From contig JAAWDI010000042.1 of assembly GCA_022793685.1 (NCBI GenBank), positions 1 to 37,362 on the forward strand: a stretch of DNA of 37,362 bases, given 5' to 3'. The notes below the pieces were generated by a model that was not told where the DNA came from, did no database searches, and was given only the letters and a program-made list of their open reading frames with translations. How positions within the stretch are numbered: position 1 is the stretch's first letter; every line of letters starts with the position of its first letter. Positions 26,105 through 33,668 of this stretch are shown piece by piece. The DNA comes from Oscillospiraceae bacterium. GTDB lineage: Bacteria > Bacillota > Clostridia > Oscillospirales > Oscillospiraceae. Made by a program: the position numbers and the translations under genes.

Positions 26105-28390
26105 TTACATATTGGTGTATTCTGTGCGGGCGATGATTTCATCCTGCGTGGTTTTCATCAGGGTGACGAAATAGGCGGAGAAGCCGGACACCCGCACCAC
26201 CAGGTCTTTGTGCTGCTCCGGGTGTTTTTGAGCGTCCAGCAGAGTAGCCCGGTCAACGACGTTGAACTGAATTTCCATGCCGCCGCTTTTGCAATAGGCG
26301 TCAATCAGCGCCTTGAGCGCCTCCGTGTGGCGGGGGTTCTCCAAAAAGGCGGGGTTAAACTTCACATCCAGCACCATACCGTTTGTGGCGGCGCGCAGGT
26401 CTGTTTTCAGCAGGGAATTGATAACGGCGGTGGGGCCGACGGTATCACGGCCCTGTACGGGGCTGATTGCGTTGGAAAGACTGGTGGCCGCTTTGCGGCC
26501 GTCGGCGCTGGCGCCGGTGCGCAGCCCCATTTTGGCATGGTCCTCCACGGAGTAGAGGCCAAGCTGGAATTTGCCGCCTCTGGGGTTGCGGTAGGTTTCC
26601 ACTTCGGCGGCAAAGGCGGCCACCAGGTCGGCCATCATGCCGTCCACGCTGTCGTCGTCGTTGCCGTATTTGGGGCAGCGGTTTTGCAGGATGCTTTGCA
26701 GCGCTTCATACCCCGCGAAGTTGGCGCGCATGGCTTCCGCCAGCTCGGAAAGGGTACAAATTTTGCCTTCAAAAACCACCTTGCGGATGGCGGCCAGAGC
26801 GTCCACTGTGTTGGCCATGCCGCAGACGCTGACGCCGGTGTTGTTGTAGATAGTTCCGCCGCCGGTCACGTCCAGCCCCTTCTCATAACAGCCCTCCATG
26901 GTGCAGGAGAGGAAGGGGGTGGGGTAGTATTCCATAACGGCGGGGTCCAGCAGGTTGACGGCCTCCATGCCAAGCCTGCCGAAGTGGAGCATCTCGCTCT
27001 TATACCAGTCATAGAACTCCTCAAAGCTCTTAATGCTGTCCAAAGCCCGCTGTTGCCGGAGAGGGAACGGCTCGTCTTGCAGCAGCGTTCTGCCGCCATT
27101 GAGCATCAGCTCCATAATCATGGGCCAGTTGATGCGTAGCACTTCGGTTTTTGCGTACTCTTTGCCGGGGGTGCCCATTTCCACGCAGCCGATGAGGGCA
27201 TAGTTTCGGGCGTCCTCCGGGGCGATGCCCATTTTTTCCTTGGCGGCGATACACGCGCCGTCATAGAAGAAGGCGGGGAAGCCGGTGCCCGTTTTGATGA
27301 GGGCGAGACATTCCGCCCACAGCTTGTCGGGCATATTGTCGTTGTAGCGCAGGGAGATGAGGGGCTGGTCAAACCGCAGGCGGCGGGTTGCCTGAATAAT
27401 CATATAGGTGACGTCGTTGGCGGTGAATTCGCCGGTTATCGGGTCGATGCCGCCGCAGGTCACATTCTGATAGGCGTGCAGGTTGGCGGAAAATTTAATC
27501 CACAGGGCGTCAATATAGTCGCTGGCCTCTTCATAGGTGAGGCGGCCTGCCTCCACGTCCTGTTGATAGAGGGGGTACAGGGTGCGGTCAAGGCGGCCGA
27601 GGGAAATGGAAGAGGGGTCGTTTTCCACATAGAGCATTTCCTGAATGAACCAGATAAGCTGTACCGCCTCAAAGAAGGTGCGGGGCGCGCCCTCCGCGAT
27701 GTGGCCGCAGGCCTCCGCAATGGTGAGCAGGTGGGCACGGTTTTCTTCATCGCCGCAGGCGGCGGCCAGCTCGGCGGCCAGCGCCTCAAACCGGCGGATG
27801 TAGGCGGACGCTGCCCTGTTGCAGATAAGCATGGCCTGAACATAGGGGCGGTGCTCGTCGTCGGCCATGGACAAGGCGGCCTCGCCGTCGCTGGCCAGCG
27901 CGCCAAAGCCCCGTTCCACCACCCGGTGGTAGCCGGGCAGGATATGGCCGCTTTCCCAGTGCTTATAGAGCCAGACCTTGACGGCGCGGGGGAACATATC
28001 CAGCGTGGCGGCGCCCTCGTCGCCGTCCTTCAGACCGGCCAACTCTTTGGCCTCCTGCGCCTCCCGAACGTTGTCAATGTCGTACTCTGGGCGGAAAAGA
28101 GGGTCGTAATCCTCCGGCATCAGCGCGGGCAGGGTGGTGTTGTAGGAATAGCGGTAGGCGAAGCCCGCCAATAGGTCGTGGGGCTTCAGATGTATTTTCT
28201 TCTCAGCCAGAAAGGCCTCAAAGCCATAGGCAAAACGGAGGGCGGCGCAGTCGTCGGGGTGTTTGGCAAACTCCCGACGGTACACCTTATCACGGTGGGG
28301 AATCTGACTGCGGTCATGGTCGTTTTCCCGCTCATCCCGCAGTCGCGCAATGCGCGGACTACAGGCAACGGCTGCGGCTTCAGGCAACAT
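26105..28390 (-). CDS. Glycyl radical enzyme (PFL2-like), substrate unknown
   Basis: A 761-residue protein. I chose the ATG at 28390 because AAGGAG lies 10 nt upstream; an ATG at 28420 would add ten residues across that site. The catalytic motif GCVEMG is at residues 401-406 (Cys402, Glu404) and the glycyl radical motif RVSGFSAYF has Gly736. The fold follows the dehydratase/decarboxylase branch (glycerol dehydratase, choline lyase, hydroxyproline dehydratase type): PRTFFEAVQLIWF, GRLDRTLYPLY, ATRRLRFDQPLISLRY. The motif continues GCVEMGTPGKEY, where the dehydratases I remember have GCVEP. The substrate therefore cannot be named; a decarboxylase or dehydratase are both possible. Its activase is divergent, and both lie inside the mobile element. 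Confidence 0.92.
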   Translation of the reverse strand: MLPEAAAVACSPRIARLRDERENDHDRSQIPHRDKVYRREFAKHPDDCAALRFAYGFEAFLAEKKIHLKPHDLLAGFAYRYSYNTTLPALMPEDYDPLFRPEYDIDNVREAQEAKELAGLKDGDEGAATLDMFPRAVKVWLYKHWESGHILPGYHRVVERGFGALASDGEAALSMADDEHRPYVQAMLICNRAASAYIRRFEALAAELAAACGDEENRAHLLTIAEACGHIAEGAPRTFFEAVQLIWFIQEMLYVENDPSSISLGRLDRTLYPLYQQDVEAGRLTYEEASDYIDALWIKFSANLHAYQNVTCGGIDPITGEFTANDVTYMIIQATRRLRFDQPLISLRYNDNMPDKLWAECLALIKTGTGFPAFFYDGACIAAKEKMGIAPEDARNYALIGCVEMGTPGKEYAKTEVLRINWPMIMELMLNGGRTLLQDEPFPLRQQRALDSIKSFEEFYDWYKSEMLHFGRLGMEAVNLLDPAVMEYYPTPFLSCTMEGCYEKGLDVTGGGTIYNNTGVSVCGMANTVDALAAIRKVVFEGKICTLSELAEAMRANFAGYEALQSILQNRCPKYGNDDDSVDGMMADLVAAFAAEVETYRNPRGGKFQLGLYSVEDHAKMGLRTGASADGRKAATSLSNAISPVQGRDTVGPTAVINSLLKTDLRAATNGMVLDVKFNPAFLENPRHTEALKALIDAYCKSGGMEIQFNVVDRATLLDAQKHPEQHKDLVVRVSGFSAYFVTLMKTTQDEIIARTEYTNM

Positions 28391-28449
28391 CGGTGCAACA
28401 CTCCTTCTGAACGGCGGCATGAAGGGGAATGCCGCACTGTCTCACCATC

Positions 28450-28478
28450 ACGTTAGCGCGTAAGAGAGAAAATGTCAA
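28450..28478 (-). promoter_or_regulatory. Predicted promoter of the glycyl radical enzyme gene
   Basis: Minus strand: a perfect TTGACA (28473-28478), a 17-bp spacer and TAACGT (28450-28455). The -10 is weak, so an activator may be needed. Confidence 0.45.
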
Positions 28479-28565
28479 GCAAAGTCAAAGATTTTCATTT
28501 GGTAAAACCGCTGAATTCTTCGCTGTATGCGGGTCTTGGCAGAACGCGCAGGCAGAGCGGGACGC

Positions 28566-28595
28566 TTGACTTTCCCCCGCAGGCCGTGCTATGTT
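28566..28595 (+). promoter_or_regulatory. Predicted promoter of the activase gene
   Basis: TTGACT (28566-28571), an 18-bp spacer and TATGTT (28590-28595), about 60 bp before the activase start. It is divergent from the enzyme promoter in the same 262-bp gap. Confidence 0.45.
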
Positions 28596-28652
28596 GAAAG
28601 GACGAATCATCCCGTCGGGCGCGACAAATTGGGGAGAAAGGAGCCGCCGCCT

Positions 28653-29561
28653 ATGACAACGCCTCTTATCAGCAACCTCCAGCGCTTTTCGGTGGACGAC
28701 GGCCCCGGCATCCGCACCACCGTGTTTTTCAAGGGCTGCAACCTGCGCTGCCTGTGGTGCCACAATCCGGAGTGCATTACTTCGGCTGCGTCTTTGCAGT
28801 TTCTGGACGACGTTTGCACAAAATGCGCACGGTGCGCAGCCGTCTGCCCCAACGGGGTGTATGAAATCACCGAGGCAGGGGAGCATCTCCTGCACCGTGA
28901 GCGGTGTAGCGGTTGCGGGAACTGCGCCCAGGACTGTTTGTCCGGCGCCCTGAAGGTACTTGGCGCGCCGGAAGAGGCGGAGAAGCTGGTTTCCAAGCTG
29001 CTGCGGGACAAACGTTACTTTGATACCTCCGGAGGGGGTGTGACCCTGTCCGGCGGCGACCCCATGCTGTTCCCAGATTATATTGTGCCTGTGCTGAAAA
29101 AGCTGGGGGAGGCGGGCGTCCATCGGGCGGTGGATACGGCGGGCTGTGTGCCGTGGGGACATTTCGAGCGGGTGCTTCCCCATACCGACCTGTTTCTCTA
29201 CGATGTTAAGGCGTACAGCGCTGCCCTCCACAAAAAGCTGACCGGAGTGGACAACGGCCTGATTTTAGAGAACCTGCGCCGCCTGTCGGCAACTGGAGCA
29301 GCCTTCTTTGTGCGCGTTCCGGTGATTCCGGGCTGTAATGACGATTTGCAGGAGCTGTCCGCCGTCGCCTGCTTTTTGGAGGAGTTGCCCACGCCGCCTG
29401 AGCTGACGCAGCTATTGCCCTATCACAGCTATGGGGCGGGGAAGTATGCCGCGCTGGGGATGGAGGACCCGTTGCCGAACCTTCAGCCGCCTGACGGGGC
29501 ATGGATGGAGCAGGCGCTGGAATTGTTTGTATCCAAAGGCTTGAACGCCTCTATTTCATAG
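28653..29561 (+). CDS. Glycyl radical enzyme activating enzyme (radical SAM)
   Basis: A 302-residue radical-SAM protein, ATG at 28653 after AAAGGAG. The SAM cluster motif is CNLRCLWC (C29, C33, C36). Two inserted ferredoxin-like 4Fe-4S sets follow: C55, C58, C61, C65 and C85, C88, C91, C95 (CTKCARCAAVCP and CSGCGNCAQDC), which marks it as the activase of the non-PFL glycyl radical enzymes. SNLQRFSVDDGPGIRTTVFFKGC and GGGVTLSGGDPML are standard. It abstracts the glycine hydrogen to place the radical on Gly736 of the adjacent enzyme. A longer in-frame start at 28527 has no ribosome site. Confidence 0.95.
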   Translation: MTTPLISNLQRFSVDDGPGIRTTVFFKGCNLRCLWCHNPECITSAASLQFLDDVCTKCARCAAVCPNGVYEITEAGEHLLHRERCSGCGNCAQDCLSGALKVLGAPEEAEKLVSKLLRDKRYFDTSGGGVTLSGGDPMLFPDYIVPVLKKLGEAGVHRAVDTAGCVPWGHFERVLPHTDLFLYDVKAYSAALHKKLTGVDNGLILENLRRLSATGAAFFVRVPVIPGCNDDLQELSAVACFLEELPTPPELTQLLPYHSYGAGKYAALGMEDPLPNLQPPDGAWMEQALELFVSKGLNASIS

Positions 29562-29579
29562 GACGGCTGTTTTTTGAAC

Positions 29580-29616
29580 GAAGCCCTGTCCGGCGCAGCG
29601 CGCCGGACAGGGCTTC
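29580..29616 (+). terminator. Hairpin after the activase gene
   Basis: GAAGCCCTGTCCGGCGC pairs perfectly (17 bp) with GCGCCGGACAGGGCTTC across a 3-nt loop, 19 bp after the stop codon. Only a broken T-run (ATGTTCTTTT) follows, so termination is likely but not certain. Confidence 0.65.
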
Positions 29617-29697
29617 ATGTTCTTTTGGGGCCGGACCTTTCCGTGGGGCTCATATCTTCCGGTAGAGCTTCATAGCCTTCAACGGGAGGTGTTCTGC

Positions 29698-29814
29698 ATG
29701 AAAGAGACTGTTTTTGACCTGAAGGAGCAGTACCAAAACGGACGGACGGAACCGGACAAGGAGCGGGTACGGCAGGCCGTGATGGCATGGCTGATACGCA
29801 GGCTTTGCAAATGA
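29698..29814 (+). CDS. Small ORF (38 aa) coupled to the recombinase
   Basis: MKETVFDLKEQYQNGRTEPDK followed by ERVRQAVMAWLIRRLCK. It has GGGAGG 8 nt upstream and its stop overlaps a possible recombinase start (ATGA at 29811-29814). It is basic and helical. I cannot name a family. Because it sits directly ahead of and coupled to a serine recombinase inside a site-specific element, a recombination directionality factor or a leader peptide is conceivable. Confidence 0.6.
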   Translation: MKETVFDLKEQYQNGRTEPDKERVRQAVMAWLIRRLCK

Positions 29815-31358
29815 TGAAGCGTGACGAGGGAGAGGAGCGGCCTCTCTGTGCAGTTTATGTGCGGCTGAGCAAGGAGGACGAGGAGAAGCAAGCGTCCGAG
29901 TCTGAGAGCATACAGAACCAGAAAGCCCTGCTGACTCAATATGCCGCTGAGCGGGGCTGGGACGTTTATAAGGTCTACTGCGACGAGGATTATTCCGGGG
30001 CGGACAGTCTTCGGCCGGACTTTAACCGTATGCTTGAGGCGGCACAGCAGAAGAAATTCCAGATTGTCCTCTGTAAGACTCAATCCCGCTTCACGCGGGA
30101 CATGGAGCTGGTAGAGAAATACCTTCATGGCCTGTTTCCTGTCTGGGGCGTTCGCTTCATTGCGGTGGCGGACAACGCCGACACCGAGGTCAAGGGCAAC
30201 AAGAAGGCCCGGCAGATAAATGGACTGGTAAATGAATGGTATTTAGAGGATTTATCCGAAAACGTCCGCATGGTGCTTGACCTGAAGCGGCGGGAAGGCC
30301 AGTACATCGGCGGGTTCCCTCTCTATGGCTATCAGAAAGACCCCGCCAATAAGAACAAACTCGTCGTTGACCCGCCGGCGGCGGCGGTCGTCCGGCAAAT
30401 CTACCGTTGGTCGCTGGAGGGACATGGGCGGCAAAGCATCGCCGCCATGCTGAACCGGCAGGGCGTCCCCAATCCCACCAAGTACAAGGCGGAACGGGGC
30501 TGGATGAGCAGCCACCCTATGAAGAATGAGGCCGGCCTGTGGAGCAAGACCACCGTTGGCCGCATCTTGACCAATGAGATGTATACGGGTGTGATGGTGC
30601 AGGGCCGCCGGAGAAAGGTCAGCTATAAGTCCAAGACGGTCATAGAAACGCCGAAAGAACAATGGTACCGGGTGGAGGGCACCCATGAGGCCATCATTGA
30701 CCGGACGGATTTCGAGGCAGTCCGGCAGGGCTTGCGCCTGCGCGCCCGGACAGACGGCGGGGGAACGGTGCACCTGCTGGCCGGACTTGTGCGGTGCGCC
30801 GACTGCGGCAGCGCCATGTGTAAATGCTCCAACGGCAGGCAGACATATCTGCGCTGTGGACGGTATGCTGCGGGCGGGGGACTGTGCAGCAGGCACTCCA
30901 TCCGTCTTGACCGGCTCATGAGTTTGGTTTCTGACCGTATCCGGCAGCATGTTAAGAACTGCCGCGTGGATGCGCGGAGCATACCGCTACGGAACGACGC
31001 CAAGCGGGCGGCGCTGGAGCAGGAGCGAAGAGCACTTGCCGTGCAGATAGAAAAGCGCGGTCAGGCGTTGAGGACGCTGTACCTTGACAGAGCTTCCGGC
31101 GTTTTGAGCGAAGGGCAGTTCACGGAATGGAACTTATCTTTTCAACGTGAGAAGGAGCGTTTGGAGGAGCGGCTTGCACAGGTCTGTGGGAAACTGGACC
31201 GACAGGAGCAGGAGAAGGGGATAGATGAGGCGCAGGAGCTGCTGGAACTGAAGACGGTTCCGCGGGAACTGGTGACCGCTCTGGTGGAACAAATCGAAAT
31301 CGGGGAGCGGGAACAGGATACAGGCAGGCAAGCAGTGACGGTCATCTGGAAATTTTAG
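29811..31358 (+). CDS. Large serine recombinase of the element
   Basis: About 515 residues. The N-terminal resolvase domain has the catalytic serine in AVYVRLSKEDE, then IQNQKALLTQYAAERGW and ADSLRPDFNRMLEAAQQKKFQIVLCKTQSRFTRD. A recombinase domain follows (GFPLYGYQKDP...GRQSIAAMLNRQGVPNP...GLWSKTTVGRILTNEMYTGVMVQG), then a zinc ribbon (CADCGSAMCKC...YLRCGRY...GLC) and a coiled coil before the end. All catalytic parts look intact. I use the ATG at 29811, coupled to the small ORF; an ATG at 29787 would add eight residues. It is expected to act on the two flanking core sites and is the only recombinase in the element. Confidence 0.93.
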   Translation: MMKRDEGEERPLCAVYVRLSKEDEEKQASESESIQNQKALLTQYAAERGWDVYKVYCDEDYSGADSLRPDFNRMLEAAQQKKFQIVLCKTQSRFTRDMELVEKYLHGLFPVWGVRFIAVADNADTEVKGNKKARQINGLVNEWYLEDLSENVRMVLDLKRREGQYIGGFPLYGYQKDPANKNKLVVDPPAAAVVRQIYRWSLEGHGRQSIAAMLNRQGVPNPTKYKAERGWMSSHPMKNEAGLWSKTTVGRILTNEMYTGVMVQGRRRKVSYKSKTVIETPKEQWYRVEGTHEAIIDRTDFEAVRQGLRLRARTDGGGTVHLLAGLVRCADCGSAMCKCSNGRQTYLRCGRYAAGGGLCSRHSIRLDRLMSLVSDRIRQHVKNCRVDARSIPLRNDAKRAALEQERRALAVQIEKRGQALRTLYLDRASGVLSEGQFTEWNLSFQREKERLEERLAQVCGKLDRQEQEKGIDEAQELLELKTVPRELVTALVEQIEIGEREQDTGRQAVTVIWKF

Positions 31359-31663
31359 TGTGCTTGTGAAACAACGGCGTGGGGCGCCGTACCATCTACA
31401 ATGGCCGCCCGGAGAGCGGGAATGATAACCGCGTCCAGCGAGGCGGGGTCGCCGGAGCAGAGGATGTGCTCCACCTCATAACCGGCCTCCTTGCAGCGCT
31501 TTGAGACCGCCCGCATCAGAGTGGACTTTCCGCAACCGGGACCGCCCTTGAGTATGTAGATGGCGGCAGCGCTTTCAGGCGGAAGAAGCTGGTCGTAAAG
31601 CGAGTAGAAGCCGGACGGGGAATTGGCCCCGAGGAAAAATTCGATTTGCGGTGTTTGAGACAT
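31355..31663 (-). CDS. Interrupted P-loop ATPase (PRK06851 type), N-terminal part
   Basis: 102 codons with ATG at 31663 and GGAGGG upstream. It opens MSQTPQIEFFLGANSPSGFYSLYDQL, then the Walker A ILKGGPGCGKSTLMRAV and CSGDPASLDAVIIPALRAAIVDGTAPH. From codon 96 the natural protein is replaced by seven residues of element sequence (AVVSQAH) and a stop inside the element. Its last bases overlap the end of the recombinase gene on the other strand. Joined to 26026-25226 it would encode 361 residues, the length expected for this two-domain ATPase family of Firmicutes. Confidence 0.88.
   Translation of the reverse strand: MSQTPQIEFFLGANSPSGFYSLYDQLLPPESAAAIYILKGGPGCGKSTLMRAVSKRCKEAGYEVEHILCSGDPASLDAVIIPALRAAIVDGTAPHAVVSQAH
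31378..31387. repeat. Right attachment core of the element
   Basis: CGTGGGGCGC, identical to 26026-26035; the two are direct repeats, as expected of crossover cores bounding an integrated element. Confidence 0.85.
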
Positions 31664-31742
31664 AAAAGAACCCTCCAGTTCCCTGTATTTTCACAATCCA
31701 GCCTATGCACGCGGGGTGTGGCGGGTGCGGGCTGGAAAAGCC

Positions 31743-31772
31743 TTGACAGGGGGAGGAGGGGTGTGTTATTTT
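31743..31772 (+). promoter_or_regulatory. Promoter of the ZTP riboswitch/fhs transcript
   Basis: A perfect TTGACA (31743-31748), an 18-bp spacer and TATTTT (31767-31772), immediately before the aptamer. Confidence 0.55.
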
Positions 31773-31779
31773 AATGGTA

Positions 31780-31874
31780 ACCGCATGACTGACGGAAGTG
31801 GGGAACCACGTGGAGTGCGGCCGTATGACTGCCGACCGTCTGGGCGCACTGCAAAAATGCGGTGCGCCCTTTTT
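31780..31874 (+). promoter_or_regulatory. ZTP (pfl) riboswitch
   Basis: The conserved pfl aptamer parts are readable: CATGACTGACGGAAGTGGGG, then CCACGTGGAGTGCGG, and GACCGTCTGGGC near 31835-31845. It senses ZMP/ZTP (AICAR derivatives that build up when formyl-tetrahydrofolate is short). The 3' CTGGGC overlaps the terminator stem (GGGCGCAC with GTGCGCCC, 31842-31869), which is followed by TTTTT. Ligand binding should therefore turn fhs on, which fits the role of Fhs in supplying formyl-tetrahydrofolate. The start of the aptamer is approximate. Confidence 0.93.
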
Positions 31875-31906
31875 GTGTGCGCACCGAAAAACAGGGGGAT
31901 GCCGAA

Positions 31907-33574
31907 ATGAAAACAGACATTGAGATTGCACAGGCCGCAACGCCGCTTCCCATCACAGAAATTGCCGCCGAGCTGGGCCTTTCAGACGCCATGCTTGAGC
32001 CTTACGGCCGCATCAAGGCCAAGATTGACGTGGGTGCGCTGCGCCAGGCGCCGCGCAAGGGCAAGCTGATTTTGGTCACCGCCATCAATCCAACCCCGGC
32101 GGGCGAGGGCAAGACCACAACCAGCGTGGGTCTGGCCGACGCACTTCACCGCATGGGCAAAAACGTGGTGCTTGCTCTGCGTGAGCCTTCTCTCGGCCCG
32201 GTGTTCGGCGTAAAGGGCGGCGCGGCTGGCGGCGGCTATGCGCAGGTCATTCCTATGGAGGACATCAACCTCCATTTTACCGGAGACTTCCACGCCATCG
32301 GCGCGGCTAACAACCTGCTGGCCGCCATGCTTGACAACCACATCCAGCAGGGCAATGCGCTGGACATTGACGTGCGCCGCATCACATGGCGACGCTGTGT
32401 GGACATGAATGACCGCCAGCTTCGTAACATTGTGTGCGGCCTCGGCGGCAAGCCCAATGGCGTACCCCGTGAGGACGGCTATGACATCACCGTGGCCAGC
32501 GAGATTATGGCGGTACTTTGCCTCGCCAGCGACCTGATGGATTTGAAGGAGCGGCTGGGACGCATGGTGGTGGCCTACAACCGCTCCGGCGAGCCGGTAT
32601 TTTGCTCCGACCTGAAGGCGCAGGGGGCCATGACTGCCCTGTTGAAGGATGCCATCAAGCCCAATCTGGTGCAGACGCTGGAGCACACTCCGGCCCTTAT
32701 CCACGGCGGCCCCTTCGCAAACATCGCCCACGGTTGCAACTCGGTGTCTGCCACCGACGCGGCTTTGAAGCTGGGCGATTATGTGGTGACGGAGGCTGGC
32801 TTCGGCGCTGACTTGGGTGCGGAGAAGTTTCTGGACATCAAGTGCCGTTATGCGGGTCTGACTCCGGCGGCGGTGGTCATTGTGGCCACGGTGCGCGCTT
32901 TGAAGCATCACGGCGGCTGCCCCAAGGCAGAGCTGAACGCTGAAAATCTGGAGGCACTGCAAAAGGGCTTGCCCAATCTGGTGCGCCATGTGGAGAACAT
33001 CACGCAGGTTTACGGCCTGCCCGCCGTGGTGGCCATCAACCGCTTTGCAAGCGACAGTGAGGCCGAGCTGCAGCTTATCCGCGAGGCCTGCGGCAAGTTC
33101 GGCGTTAATGTAGCGCTTAGCGAGGTCTGGGGCAAGGGCGGTGCAGGCGGCGAGGAGCTGGCTGGCGAGGTGTTGCGGGTCATGGACGAGGGTGAAAACC
33201 GCTTCCGCTTTGCCTATGAGGACGAGGCGAGCCTGCAAGAAAAAATCGAGGCGGTGGCCCAAAAGGTCTACCGTGCGGACGGTGTGGACTTTGCTCCGGC
33301 GGCGGCCAAAGAGCTTCAGCGGCTGACAGAGCTGGGCTATGGCCGCCTGCCGGTGTGTATGGCAAAGACCCAGTATTCCTTCTCCGACGATGCGGCCAAG
33401 CTGGGTGCGCCGGAGGGCTTCCGCATTACGGTGCGGAAGGTGAAGGTGTTGGCAGGCGCAGGCTTTGTGGTGGCGCTGACCGGCGACATCATGACCATGC
33501 CGGGACTGCCGAAAGTTCCCGCTGCGGAAAAAATCGACGTGGACGAGAACGGTGTTATCTCCGGATTGTTTTAA
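31907..33574 (+). CDS. fhs: Formate-tetrahydrofolate ligase
   Basis: A 555-residue enzyme that makes 10-formyltetrahydrofolate from formate, THF and ATP. The ATG at 31907 is behind AGGGGG; an in-frame ATG at 31862 lies within the terminator. The P-loop is [18 protein letters not shown] (about 63-80), and [35 protein letters not shown] is the family hallmark. A normal-length protein. Control by the ZTP riboswitch is clear from the leader. The element upstream encodes a glycyl radical enzyme, but I see no reason to link that enzyme to formate. Confidence 0.98.
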   Translation: MKTDIEIAQAATPLPITEIAAELGLSDAMLEPYGRIKAKIDVGALRQAPRKGKLILVTAINPTPAGEGKTTTSVGLADALHRMGKNVVLALREPSLGPVFGVKGGAAGGGYAQVIPMEDINLHFTGDFHAIGAANNLLAAMLDNHIQQGNALDIDVRRITWRRCVDMNDRQLRNIVCGLGGKPNGVPREDGYDITVASEIMAVLCLASDLMDLKERLGRMVVAYNRSGEPVFCSDLKAQGAMTALLKDAIKPNLVQTLEHTPALIHGGPFANIAHGCNSVSATDAALKLGDYVVTEAGFGADLGAEKFLDIKCRYAGLTPAAVVIVATVRALKHHGGCPKAELNAENLEALQKGLPNLVRHVENITQVYGLPAVVAINRFASDSEAELQLIREACGKFGVNVALSEVWGKGGAGGEELAGEVLRVMDEGENRFRFAYEDEASLQEKIEAVAQKVYRADGVDFAPAAAKELQRLTELGYGRLPVCMAKTQYSFSDDAAKLGAPEGFRITVRKVKVLAGAGFVVALTGDIMTMPGLPKVPAAEKIDVDENGVISGLF

Positions 33575-33582
33575 CGGGAAAG

Positions 33583-33615
33583 CCCCCGCTCCTGAAACAG
33601 TGGAGCGGGGGTTTT
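33583..33615 (+). terminator. Intrinsic terminator after fhs
   Basis: CCCCCGCTCC pairs with GGAGCGGGGG around a 9-nt loop and is followed by TTTT. Confidence 0.85.
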
Positions 33616-33668
33616 GTGGTATGACACGAGCCGCAGCCAGACGGCGGAATGAAAATGAGGGGACGGGA

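Larger units (their letters stand above)
26026..31387. mobile_element. Serine-recombinase element inserted in the ATPase gene
   Basis: The segment between two copies of CGTGGGGCGC is 5,352 bp (one core copy included). It holds, in order, a glycyl radical enzyme (minus), its activase (plus), a 38-aa ORF (plus) and a large serine recombinase (plus) whose stop lies 19 bp from the right core. Removing the segment joins the two ATPase halves in frame. Site-specific recombination by the encoded recombinase is the simplest explanation, because the duplication is short, lies at both ends, and the target is a coding motif. The element has no transfer, replication or structural phage genes. Base composition resembles the host. 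Confidence 0.9.

Noticed and set aside
25469-27139. 556-codon plus-strand ORF across the ATPase and glycyl radical enzyme
   Set aside because: Antisense shadow caused by GC-biased third positions. It crosses the left attachment site and both minus-strand genes.
26026-31387. Integrative conjugative element or prophage
   Set aside because: Apart from the recombinase, the small ORF and the glycyl radical pair, no transfer, replication, portal or capsid gene is present in the 5.35 kb.
26026-31387. Insertion sequence or transposon with terminal inverted repeats
   Set aside because: The ends show a direct 10-bp core instead of inverted repeats, and the recombinase is a serine type, not a DDE transposase.
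31664-31742. Sporulation-sigma promoter upstream of the interrupted ATPase
   Set aside because: A GCATAGG and an AATACAGG element are present but their spacing is short for a sigma-E promoter, and matches to sigma-F/G are poor. The evidence is too weak to list.
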